Shown piece by piece: positions 46,297-57,120 of a DNA stretch of 64,000 nt. Position 1 is the first letter of the stretch; each line of letters opens with the position of its first letter. The position numbers were made by a program, and so were the translations under genes. Under the pieces are notes generated by a model. The model made no database searches. It was not told where the DNA came from and saw only the letters and a list, made by a program, of their open reading frames with translations. Source of the stretch: Acorus gramineus (lineage: Eukaryota; Streptophyta; Magnoliopsida; Acorales; Acoraceae); the NCBI GenBank assembly GCA_030737835.1, contig CM060850.1:20118216-20182215 (forward strand). Reading direction: 5' to 3'.

Positions 46297-48074
46297 GGAA
46301 TTTTTAGTTTTAAGTCTTTGTAAACTGCATATTTAGGGATCGGTCCCTCATTTATTGATATTTCTTTTTCGAGTGGTGATACTCAGGCCCCAAAATATAA
46401 GCCCCACTAACAAGCCCCATGAGGTGTCATCACCTTATTGATTGTTATTAGTTGACTTGTTGACTTTTTAAAAATGGTAAAATAGTAAAATACAAATATG
46501 TCCTTCATTAAAAATCTCTCTCATTAACCCAAATCCCTCCATTTTTCTATTCGGTTATTACCTTTCCATGTGAATCTTGAAATCCATTTAACCATTTCAA
46601 ATTTTGAATTTTAAAATCCTTACCTAAATTACAATTGAACCTAAATTACACTAAAAAAGTTGGATATTTATTGTATTCAAATTTAAATAAAAAAACACAT
46701 ATGGTTACTATATGAATTAGTTACATCAAATACCTTTATTAAATATTTACATCTCTCACACGATTTGTTATATTTACATCAGAACTGTTACATTTACATA
46801 AATATAACAAACAATTTTATTTTCCTACCTAAATATTTTACATTCCATGCAATGTTTAAACAATTTAGAAACATATTATATTTTCAATAGTCAGTTACAT
46901 TTTATAGAAAATGTCAAACACTTTTTTTTATTGTGTGATACATTTAACAAACATATATATTTGACTGTTACAGTAATAAATGTAACAAATATAAATTACT
47001 ATTTACATTGAAACAAATGCAATACACGAATGAATGTTACATTCATAAATGTAACAAATATAAATCAATACATGCATGCGGTTGACTGTTACATTTACGA
47101 ATGTAACAAAAATAATACAGATTTGAAAAATTACATTGTCAACAATGTAGCAGTAACATCAAACAAACTACTCATATATAAAATGTAACGGTACATTTAG
47201 ATATTGAAACAAAAACAAATCAAAATGTGATAAATGACATTCAATACATGAAAAAAATTGTGTTTAAATATTTAAAACAAAAGGCAAAACACAATTATTT
47301 TACGAATCTAATAATGTCAAACATGATCCGAGAGACATTGATTTGAGATCCAAATCGAAAAAAAAAAAACGATTTCGTGCCTTCTCCTCAAAAATAGAAT
47401 TTCCGATTTGCTCCATGTATTCTTCATAAACAAAATCAATTCCGTAATGCAAAACCTCCTCATTTCGCATACAAGACAGATTTTCAATTGTTTCAACATC
47501 AATGGTTTCTCCGGTCCCTCTCAAATATTGTTGCAAGATTTTAAGAATCCATTAATGGTGAATAAATAAAGAATTTTCAGAATTAAATGATACTCCACAA
47601 TCATAGGGATACATGTTAAGGTAGTTATCAAGTAAATGGTATAATAGACAATGTACACTTGCCACATCATGGGGCCTGTGATGGGGCCTGATTTAGTTTC
47701 GCATTCAACCGCCTATTTAGTTTTTAGTCCCTCCATCAAACTTCCGTCCATACACCGTTAATTTGTAAAATGTGATTTTATTGTTAGTCCCTATAAACTA
47801 TTTTATTTAGTGATCAGTCCCTGTAAACTATGTTATTTAGTGATTGGTCCCTGTAAAATATAAAGAATGGAGAGACTAATTACTAAATAACATAGTTTAC
47901 AGGGACTTAAAAATAAATCATATTTCACAAATTAACGGTGTATGGACGGACGTTTGACGGAGGGACTAAAAACTAAATAGGCGGTTGAATATGGGGACTA
48001 AAAAAGAAATATTAAGAAGTGAGGGACCGATTCCTAAATATGCATGTTTACAGGGACTTAAAAATAAAAATCCC
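46297..48074. mobile_element. Foldback MITE, Mutator-type (9 bp duplication), interrupted
   Basis: The left arm GGAATTTTTAGTTTTAAG faces CTTAAAAATAAAAATCCC on the right. The 9 bp flanks TTAATTTGT at 46288-46296 and 48075-48083 are identical. The arms repeat motifs such as AGTCCCTGTAAACTATG and ACCGCCTATTTAGTTTTTAG in inverted orientation about a centre near 47870. The left arm is split by the insertion at 46384-47690. A 9 bp duplication with long inverted arms is typical of Mutator-like MITEs. Confidence 0.85.
46384..47690. mobile_element. Nested non-autonomous DNA element with CAGGCCCCA ends
   Basis: CAGGCCCCA at the left faces TGGGGCCTG at the right. A second inverted pair lies inside (GCCCCATGAGGTGTCA versus TGCCACATCATGGGGC). 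The interior holds a cluster of TGTTACA/TGTAACA motifs at 46720-47200. No target duplication is clear: the left flank carries about 14 extra bases relative to the opposite MITE arm. The minus-strand frame at 47300-47536 has no recognised domain. hAT-like ends are possible but unproven. Confidence 0.6.
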
Positions 48075-48370
48075 TTAATTTGTTGGGTTATTCAAACCCA
48101 CAAAACTACATGGTCTGGTTGCTAAATGAACCTAAATTCAATTATAAAAGGTCTCTTTTGATTTGCTACGTGGACATCCGCGTTCCGGAAATCCAGAGAA
48201 CCATTGTTTTCACCGGTGAATGAAAATGCAGGGAAATTAGGCATGAGACAGTGTTCTTTGATGGTGTAAGGCGATATGAATGTAGAAGCCAAAAACGTGT
48301 TTCGATTTGTGACAATGTTTATGTAGCTTTCCACTGTCAATCATTCCCATCGTGGATCCGAACAGATTTA

Positions 48371-48600
48371 GGGTCCGTTTGGATATGAGTTTAGATAGAT
48401 TCTGCTTTGAAAAGTTAAAAATTCTCAAACTCATATCCAAACACATTTCCAGCGTTTAGCTTTTCAAACCACAATTTTCATTTTTAGGTCAAAAAATCTT
48501 GCGGTTGAAAATCTAATAAAACATAGTTTTTCAAAAGCTGAGTTTGAAACATAAGATTTAAAGAATCTTAGTGTTTCAACCTCACATTCAAACGCATACC
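48371..48600. mobile_element. Short MITE, Tourist-like
   Basis: GGGTCCGTTTGGATATGAG at the left faces CTCACATTCAAACGCATACC at the right, imperfect inverted repeats of the GGTCCGTTTGGAT type. Flanks are TTTA and TAAA; no exact duplication. The interior is AT-rich with AAAGCTGAGTTTG and CTTTTCAAACCACA as inner inverted segments. Confidence 0.65.
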
Positions 48601-48770
48601 TAAATTTATTCTATAATCCATTCGCATGAGCCTGATCAAAATTGCTTCAATTGATGGACAGATTATTAGAGATAAAAAACAGAGAAATGAAGATAATTAT
48701 ATATTTAGTTCATGTTTGGATTGAGAATAGAAGGTGGAATAAATGGGTATAATGTAGAATAAGAAGTTTA

Positions 48771-49152
48771 AGCCTGTTTGGATAACTAAAATAAATGAGA
48801 ATCTGTATGTCAGAATAAACTGATATAAAATGGTATATAGATTCCAGCTAACCACTGAAATTAAGTTATTTTAGGTTATTCAACCCAAAAGAATATGTGG
48901 GCCTACTGTCAAATCAATTATCACCATTTTTTATAAATCAACTGTCAAATCAATTATCATCATTTTTTCACATTTTATAAATTTTTATCCACACCTTATT
49001 CAAATTTTACCCAAACAACAAAAACTTTATAATTATGTTTTTCAATAAAAATAATTCAAAGCACAACCACACACAAAATCATTTTATTCTTATTTATATT
49101 AAAATAGTCATAAATCTCAACTATTTTAATTATTTGTCCAAACGGGGCATTA
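48771..49152. mobile_element. MITE, Tourist-like, GCC(T/C)GTTTGGA ends
   Basis: GCCTGTTTGGATAACTAAAA faces ATTTGTCCAAACGGGGC, giving imperfect inverted repeats of the common plant GTTTGG type. The target duplication is not resolvable. Confidence 0.6.
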
Positions 49153-50147
49153 TAATGTTAAAATCTTCAACCCAGTAAACAATTTCCCCTCGTAACAAAG
49201 TCTAATCAAAGCACAAGTGCTTAGATTAATTGATTTTTGGGATAGAAAAAAAAAAAAACAAAGGAAGAAAACTGTTTTTCAAAGGAAGAAGATTAGTCTA
49301 ATCAATTTCCCCTTGTATACCAAGCAAAAAAAAAAAAAATTTCCCTTTTATCCTTTTAAGCATGAGAAGACTGTTTTTCATATGTAAAGTACAAATCAAA
49401 TCAAGCCCCTACTGAAAGAGATGCATAAAAAATAATAACAAAAAATGATGCCTATTCTATGCATGGCATGACCGTGTTTGTTAAATGAATGCTTTTGGCC
49501 TTCACACACACGATGGTGGGTTTATGATGTCCCCCACTAACCTGTGATCATAACCCTTCTAATCTTTTTGCATAACAATGAATTTTTTGTTATATTGTTT
49601 TTTTTTTCTTTTATTTATTCACGTTAGAAAAAGTATGACTTATTCTTTTATTTGGTCTTTATTTAATAAACTAAAAATAAGCTACGGATAAAAGATGAAT
49701 AATTATTTATAATTTTTAAAATGATAATTTTGTTGTTATATTCGTTGTTTGTGTTTCAAAATGTATGAGAGGTGTTATTTTTCTTCTTTAAGTAAACAGT
49801 AGCCATATATATGCCCATATTTTTATTGAAAAGAAATGGGTTGTCCAAAACAAAAAAATTTGTAGACCCAGGTTTTGAGTGGGTGAACGGGTATATATCA
49901 GATTTATAAGTAACATGTTTTTATTTTGATAAATCAAATTTTTTTTTGAGTTATGAAGTATTATTGGATCTTATCCAACATGAATGATATATACTACATA
50001 AATAAGGGCTAAGTTTTTTCTCTATTATTTTATGGGCATTGATACAGTTATTTGCAATCTCATTTATAGTTGTCACGTCATTAACTTAGTATATATTTTA
50101 TTATCTCAGTATATATTTTATTATAGAAAAACATTAAAACATATGCA
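49153..50147. other. AT-rich intergenic DNA, no gene seen
   Basis: Only simple A/T-rich sequence and short frames; nothing else recognised. Confidence 0.6.
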
Positions 50148-51316
50148 TTTTTAATTTGGAAAAATTCATATAACCCCCTGTAATCTTCCTGATATCCATA
50201 TAACCCCTTGTAATCTCAATATATCTATATAACCCTCCTTTAAACACACCATAAATGCAAATAACCCCCACGGTTAAATTTTTTTTAATAGAATTGAAAT
50301 ATTTCGGACATATTGCGTTATCTAAACCATGGTTAACAAATATGTATTCTTTTAACCCTCTGAAAGCAGCCAATACTTCAAAAAAAAACCCTAAAAGAGT
50401 ATAAAATTAGAAATATGAGGGTTTTTTTTGAAGTAATGCCGTTTTTCGGGGGTTAAAAGAATACATATTTGTTAACCATGGTTTAGATAGCGCAATATAT
50501 CTGAAATATTCTAATTCTGTTAAAAACAAATTAACCGCGGGGGGTTATTTGCATTTATGGTGTGTTTACAGGGGGTTATATGGATATATCGAGATTACAG
50601 GGGTTTATATGGATATCAGGAATGTTATATATGTGTCACTTTTTAGCCTATTGGTCACATTTGGGTCATTTCTGGCCACTTTCCAATTTTTCTTTTTTCG
50701 ATCGGAGCCGCTCAAATTTTAGACTTTTAGCTTTCGGCGTGAGTTCGAGTACTCTGATTGGAAATCTAGCTGCATATTATGGGTCCTGGTACCATTTGGT
50801 ACTGCCCACAGGAATTTCATCGAGTTCTGGTTACGTTTTAGAAAATTTTGTAGTTCCGAATCGTATCCGGGTTTTGATCGATTTTGAATTGTCAAAGGAT
50901 GACTTGGACCAAGTTAATGAAGACCTTGACTAGTCAAATATGACTTTTGACTAGTCAATGGGTTTTGTTTGGTAGCTTGGATAGGTTGACTCAAGTCAAA
51001 CCCCCCCCCCCCCCCACCAACCCCCTTTTTGAGAAATTATGACTCTCTCTCTCTCTTTTTCTCTCCCTCTCTCCAACCCTTAGAGGAAAAAAAAGAGAGA
51101 GAGTCATCCGACCCTTCTTTTCTTCTTATTTTGTTGTTGTTGCTCCCCTTTGTGTTCCCTTTTGTTTGTGTGAGAAGGAAAGGAAGAAGAAGAAGAAGCA
51201 CAAGAAGGAAGTGCAAGAAAGAAAGGTGTGTGTGTGTTGTTGTTGTCCCTTTTCTCTCTTTCTTTCTCTCTAGCTTTTCCCCTCTCATGCTCCCCTTTTG
51301 CCCCTAATTTTTTCAG

Positions 51317-51418
51317 CCAAGTAAAGCTGAGGAGGTGGTGGTGTTGGTGGTGGCGATTGCGGTGGTTTTGGTGCGCCAAGAGCACCCGAATTCCTCCCCT
51401 TTTCTTTCCCCTCCTTTG
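51317..51418 (+). other. Putative LTR leader exon 2 (solo LTR)
   Basis: Bounded by a pyrimidine tract plus CAG and by TTTGGTAAGC; 102 nt, homologous to 2800-2911 and 24667-24779. Confidence 0.45.
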
Positions 51419-51938
51419 GTAAGCTCTCCTCTTCCCTTATCTATGTTTTAATGGTTGTTAGGGCTGTTAGGGTGATCATGCATGCCATGCATGTGGGTTT
51501 GGGTGTGTGAGAGGGCTGTGTAGGGGGTGGGAGAGGTTTGGGCGCGCGCAGGGCCATCAGCGCGCGTGCGCGCGAGTCTGCGCGCGAAGAGGGGTGCTAG
51601 CGTGGGCAGTCGGGTGCGCTGGCGGGCGCACGCGCAGGCGCTCGAACATGCGCGCGAGTGCGCGCGCGTGCGGCAGCGCGTCTGGGCGCGCGGCAGTGCG
51701 CCAGGGGGTGCGGGGGCGCGTGCGTGCGTGCTTATGCGTGCGTACGCGTGCGGGAGCCATGCGTGTGGCTGCCCGAGGGTTCGGGTAGGTGTCGGGGCAC
51801 TCGGACTTGCGTGCGTACGTGCGTACTCGCATGCGTGCGAGCCCGTATGCGTGCTTGTCCGAGTCTTTGGCATTTCTAGTAAATTCCATGTATATTTATG
51901 TAGTTATACTCACCATATTGAATGCCCTTGTCTTGCAG

Positions 51939-51974
51939 ATCTTGGCGAACGGTCACGCAACGACCCGGGTTGCG
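51939..51974 (+). other. Putative 36-nt LTR microexon (solo LTR)
   Basis: Bounded by GTCTTGCAG and GTGAGTGGG. The same exon sequence is found in the Tekay 5' LTR on the minus strand. Confidence 0.5.
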
Positions 51975-51999
51975 GTGAGTGGGTCGATCCAACCCAGTT

Positions 52000-52038
52000 G
52001 GGAGGCGTTCGATGCACGTAGACGTGCATTGCCCTCCC
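52000..52038 (+). other. Conserved LTR hairpin (solo LTR copy)
   Basis: 5' arm GGGAGGCGTTCGATGCACG, loop TAGA, 3' arm CGTGCATTGCCCTCCC. Flanking CCCAG and CTGGGG extend the stem further, to arms of about 22-25 nt. Confidence 0.72.
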
Positions 52039-52794
52039 CTGGGGCATCATAACTACATATTAACCATATTTGCATGTATATGTTATTATTGGGCTTGCTA
52101 GGTTGCATCCATGCCATGCTAGAACTAACATGTTAGGGTTATACATCCTAGTACCATGTGTAGGGACCAATGTTTGTTCGTGCATCATGTCCCATGTTAG
52201 GATAACATTTGATTCCTGCATGTACCCCGACCTTGCCTAAGTACACCCTTAGATATCTATGAAAAGCATAAGTGTAAGCATGCCTTAGAAAATATTATAA
52301 CCTTGTTATTATATTATTTAAATGCTTCCATGATGAATTCCTTGTATATTCATTATCCACGTTATATGCTTAGGTTGAGCCTCAAATCTTGCCTAATGAG
52401 TTTAGGCAAGTGTATGACCACTTATGGGGGTCATACTTGGCAATTGTCACTATGAATAATATGTTTTCCTTGCATCTGAGTTATGCGCCCTAGAGGGAAT
52501 TCTTGAGAATCATTTACCGTATCTGTGTTTAGTAACCGGTGTCGACAGATTCAAGAGGATCGTATCCGCGTGTTAGATTGTTTTCTCCCCTTCGTTGGAT
52601 CCGATGTAGGAACTCCCCGACGTTGGAAAAGCTGTCCTGACAGAGGGCTCCCATCCGTAGGTACTACCGATGTATTCGGGAACGTACTGATCGTGGGAGT
52701 ATACCAGGTAGAGGCTACCCGGGGAAAGGGCTACCGGTGGACTAAGGGTGTAGAGCAGTCTAATCTCTCCCAAAAGTCCTATGTCACCTCTAAA

Positions 52795-52818
52795 GGGTGA
52801 GGGTGAGGGTGTGGTGGG
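52795..52818 (+). other. G-quadruplex motif in solo LTR
   Basis: GGGTGAGGGTGAGGG followed by a six-base loop and GGG, on the sense strand of the LTR. Confidence 0.65.
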
Positions 52819-53406
52819 TCGGAGTCGCTACGACCCACCAATTTGTGCAGTTACTCCCATCTTAGGGACTTTAATGATTTTTTAAGGTTAATATGAGTTG
52901 TGTTGCATGGATTGTACCATTCACTGAGCGTGTGGCTCACCCCTCGCATATCTTTTTCCTCCAGTTGTCGCTGAGTCGGATCTGAAGGAGGAGCTCCCCG
53001 AGGCATCGCACCAGTAGCGGAGCAGCATTCGCGTTTTGGGTCTTGCGAGCGAGAGACCATCAGCATTCCCCTTTTTTTGTATGTATTGTTACTCGTGCTT
53101 GGGCACAGTACTTGTATGTTGATGTCTTTGTTTTATATTGGCTCTCACAGGACAGTTAATTATGTATTCTGGTATGTAATGTCTTTGAATTACAGATTCA
53201 GTCATTTAAGCTTCCGCTATATGTATATATATTATGTCAGCTACATTGTTAATTGTGTTATTACCTTCGATGTTGTTTAGAGTCTTTTATTGATCTCGTG
53301 TATGGACTGCTGATATTATATATATTTGCCACGTATCAGGACGGCCGCCCTGGGGCGTGACAAGGAAGATTACAGGGGATTATATGAATTTTTCCCTTTT
53401 TAATTT

Positions 53407-54939
53407 GTATGTACATCAATTTTTATAAAAATAAATGTATTTGATTAGCTAATAAAGTATGCATACTTCAAAAAAAAAAAAATGTGCGGGTTACAAATGG
53501 TGATGAATGTAACCTTTTCTTTATTTTATGTAAAGTTGCTCCCTTCTTGATATATCTTTCTCTAAAGAATTATTAACCAAAAACAAAAGATCACTAATTA
53601 TGTAGATAAAAAAAAAACAAAAGATTAATAAATATGCCTTTCATTGTTCGCATAAGTTAACTATCTATAAGAAAGATAAACAAATTAGTTACTCAAATAC
53701 CCCTTGACCAACTGCTCAAATTTTTTTTGCTCGTGGATTTTTTTTTTGCCCACGATTTATTTAAATACCTGAAATATTCTTTATAGACAGTGTTATAGAA
53801 TACAAAAATATAATGTGATACATACATAAATTATACACATAATTACATATATTTAATAGTTATTTACAGAGAGTGTTCAACGTACACAAAAATGGTTAAA
53901 TACAAAATGGTTATAGATACAAAATATTTATGAATTGTAAGTTATGTTATTATTATTTGTAAGTGCATTCAATGTATACAAAATGATTATAAATATATTT
54001 TCAAAGTATCATTAAAATAGATATATCAACTGTTATTGATCCATTTTACCTAGTCAATCATATTTTTTCTCATAACAAACACGAGGTAACGAGTTGCACG
54101 ACACGAAACATTCATCTACAAAGTCTAAAATCACCAAGTGCCGATGCAAATAATTGTTGAGGATTCGCTTCTCTAATAATTTTATTTTTGCACTTATGCA
54201 TGTAGTGGGTTATGAGAACTAGTCGATCCTCCTGCTTAGCTTGCATGGATATGTGCTAAAAAAAAACAAGTTTACACATACAGAATGATATATGTAAATA
54301 TATACAAATGTTTTGTAACTAGTTAAACATATTATATAATTATAAACTGAAAAATACGATGGGGATAATTTAGATATCAAAATATGATGTGACCCTTTTT
54401 AGAGATTAAAAACAAAAAGGATAAGATTGTAGGGATAAAAAATAAAATAAAAAAAGTCCATGAGTAGAAAAAAAAAGGGTTGTTGGTAAAGGAGCATGTG
54501 ATCAATTCACCCACGAGAAAAAGAGACACAATGTGGTCCCCAAATTTTTTGAATTAGCACCTGAATTCAGATCAGCTTTTGTTTTGCTTTTTTTTTTTTC
54601 TTTTTCTTTTTTTTTGGCGCGAAAAAATGACAAATCTGTTTCTTTGGTTGTTGACACGGTGGGACATGTTTTTATATAAAAAAAAAAAATAGACATGCGA
54701 GGATAACAAGATAGATTGATGACCCACATAAAATTTCATGTGAGAGCAATAATTGAGTGGTCTCACGCACTTGACAACATAGATGTTGTTCTTTTTATCT
54801 ATTGGGGAAAAGGAAGGCAGAAGTAGAAGAAAGGGTGCTCTGCTCTATTTATGACTTGTGAGCTTTTTTTCATTATAGTAAAATTTCAAAGTATACACAC
54901 ACAGACACACACAACAATTTTAAATGGGTCAAATGCCTC

Positions 54940-54971
<32 letters not shown>

Positions 54972-55344
54972 TAGGGGTATGAACACAAAAAGTTATATCA
55001 ATTACTCTTTCATGCTCAAGTCTTAGCAAGGTCCTTCTAAATGTAAGCAGATTTGGTTAGATTTAAAGCAGACTCTTAAAATGGCAGCCCAACTGAATAC
55101 ACAAAATAAATAAATAATATAATATAATATAAAACCCTATTCGAAAGTGTAAAATCATCATTTATGGAGAATTTTTCGTATATTTAACATATTGTAGGGT
55201 TTTTTTGGTATATTGTATTTTCAGCCGAGGTTAACCAAATGAATATTCGTATAATATTTCATTTGTCAATAGAAATATAACTCAATGAGCTATTTGGATT
55301 TACATAGGCGTTTTTATAATACGACATGGGTTTCAGGAAAAGTT
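53407..55344. other. AT-rich intergenic DNA, no gene seen
   Basis: Poly-A/T runs and short frames only. A CTT run at 54942-54961 and A-rich tracts are the only simple repeats noted. Confidence 0.6.
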
Positions 55345-55349
55345 ATAGG

Positions 55350-56163
55350 TGTAGGAGACCGAATTCGTCATAAGGAATAAGATTGCATAAGTGGGGGAAT
55401 TACGCGCGAATTAGCCCATAATAACTAAAAAGAATCCTAAGGTGAGAAGGCCCATGGACCTGGATCCCCTTGTCCGACCAGGACAAGTCAGACATACACT
55501 GCAGTTCGGACGTCTAAATCATGACCGACTAAGGACGGACACTTAACATTGCCCGACTGGGTCAAGATGGCAGAGTACAAGATGCCCGACCTGGAGTACG
55601 GGCCGTCCAAACCATAATGCCCGAACTAAAAAGCAGGTCGGCCATACGTCTACTCCTTCAAAATAACGGTTAGCCAAGGGAATATTCTCTAACACAGAAA
55701 AAGGACTAAATGTCAAGAAATCGATTACAGAATGTTAATCCCTAGATGATACATGTCTGTAGATCCAAGAGCCACGTGAAGATTCCATATCATGATATGG
55801 TTACTCCACAAGACCAAACTCGACACACCCCTTTGAGAGTATAAAAAGGGGGACTTCATCTCCCCCTCAAGATATGCAAGCACTCTCTCTCTCCCCGACT
55901 CATACTCAAGAATTACAAGTTCTTATTCTCACGAGGAAGTGACTAACTTCAGCGTCGGAGGGGCGTTAACCAGCACCACACTGGTGTGAGTTTCGGATAC
56001 CCGAAAGCTGAAGAAAGAGGAGGACGACGACAACGGGTATCGGAGGTTTGCCACGTGACGTCGTGAAGAGGAGTTGGTATCTACATCATCTTGAATCTAC
56101 AATAAAAGTCTGGATCGGTGAAGATCCGACCCAGGAGGAGAGGAGTTAATTTCACCCTCCACA
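55350..56163 (+). mobile_element. Solo LTR, 814 bp, unrelated to the Tekay family
   Basis: Ends are TGTAGGAGACC and CACCCTCCACA, with a perfect 5 bp duplication ATAGG at 55345-55349 and 56164-56168. A TATA box (TATAAAAA, 55840-55847) lies about 490 bp in, followed by a CT-rich tract, as in LTR promoters. No interior or partner LTR is present. Superfamily not determined. Confidence 0.88.
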
Positions 56164-56168
56164 ATAGG

Positions 56169-56883
56169 TTATATGGATTTCAGGCAATTTATATAGGGAT
56201 ATGTATTTATATGTATATTCCCCAAACTAATATATATACTAAATTAAGTAAAGTGGAGTTAGCACGAAAGATTGGTGCATGAAAGGGTGTGTGTGGACAT
56301 GTTTATGAATTATGATCATAGCCAGTATGGTTTTGAGTGGTGCTTTGAAGTTTGAAACCCCCTTTTTATTTGTTTACTTTATTTCATACTCAAAGCCTAT
56401 GGACTATGGTGGCATTAGCCATTACTTCTATTTTCTGCATGATTATGATTAAAGGTGGTGAGAAAGTCATGAACATCATTTCTGTGGCCATCATGTCATT
56501 CATGTTTATATTTACTAAATATGGCATCTGTTGGCGTATGTATTTTTTTTAGCGGGACGGTGGACAATTTTTACCTGATCATATATTAATCAAAGTATTA
56601 AGAGTCTAAAATGCAAAAAGAGGAAAAGGAGGTAAGCAAAGAGAGATGGAAATAGAAACAACACGGATGACTCTGTTGGCATATGTTGAGACACAAATTC
56701 AAACCTGATCTCATGATATACATGATTTATAGTGATTTTAGTGATTTGATCATGACATGACCCTCAATAGAATATATACCCATGACAAACCAAATAGGCT
56801 ACCCATTTTAATAAAATATGTGAGCCATGTATGAAACAAAGTATCCATCTCATATGAAATACACAATATATATATAAATTAAA
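56169..56883. other. Intergenic DNA, no gene seen
   Basis: AT-rich; a 66-residue frame at 56352-56552 is hydrophobic but has no recognised family and no gene context. Confidence 0.5.
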
Positions 56884-57120
56884 AGATTTTTAGTTTTAAG
56901 TCCGTGTAAACATACATATTTACACACATATTTAAAGATCGATCACTCCCTTCATATTTCTTTTTAAATTCCTAACTTCAACTGCCTATTTTATTTTAAT
57001 CCCTCCACCAAATATTGTTAATTTATGAAATGTGATTATGTTTTTAAGTTTATGTAAACTAAGTTATTTAGTTACCAACCCCTCAATTTTTCATATTTTA
57101 TTTCAAGTCCCCAACTTCAA
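56884..57120. mobile_element. Relic of the 46297-48074 MITE family
   Basis: The order TTTTTAGTTTTAAGTCC, TGTAAACATACATATTTA, ACTGCCTATTTTATTTTAAT, CCCTCCACCAAAT, GTTAATTTATGAAATGTGAT, TGTAAACTAAGTTATTTAGT follows one arm of the larger MITE. The other arm is absent, so it is a half-element. Confidence 0.65.

Larger units (their letters stand above)
50623..53362 (+). mobile_element. Tekay-type solo LTR with AGGAA target duplication
   Basis: 2,740 bp, starting TGTTATATATGTGTCAC and ending CTGGGGCGTGACA, with perfect AGGAA flanks (50618-50622 and 53363-53367). It is the same subfamily as the Tekay LTRs at 7637 and 15296. It retains the late leader signals: acceptor 51315-51316 (TTTTTTCAG), exon 51317-51418, TTTGGTAAGC donor, TCTTGCAG acceptor 51937-51938, 36-nt microexon 51939-51974, GCGGTGAGTGG donor, and TTTTTCCTCCAG acceptor at 52962-52963. 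The CG-rich block is at 51530-51860. Confidence 0.94.
50158..53396. mobile_element. Foldback MITE (10 bp duplication) carrying a solo LTR
   Basis: GGAAAAATTCATATAACCCC at the left faces GGGGATTATATGAATTTTTC at the right. The flanks TTTTTAATTT at 50148-50157 and 53397-53406 are identical. Inverted arms (GTTAACCATGGTTTAGATA and its complement) meet near 50405. Without the LTR the element is about 0.49 kb. Inside the arms, ATATAACCCCCTGTAATC-like units are repeated. The duplication length fits Mutator-like MITEs. A 79-residue frame at 50134-50373 is only an arm of this element. Confidence 0.88.

Noticed and set aside
46384-47690. Helitron interpretation of the nested element
   Set aside because: No 3' hairpin before a CTRR end and no A|T insertion context; inverted CAGGCCCCA ends argue against a Helitron.
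50134-50373. 79-residue minus-strand frame
   Set aside because: Formed by one arm of the foldback MITE; the repeats within it explain the repeated peptide words.
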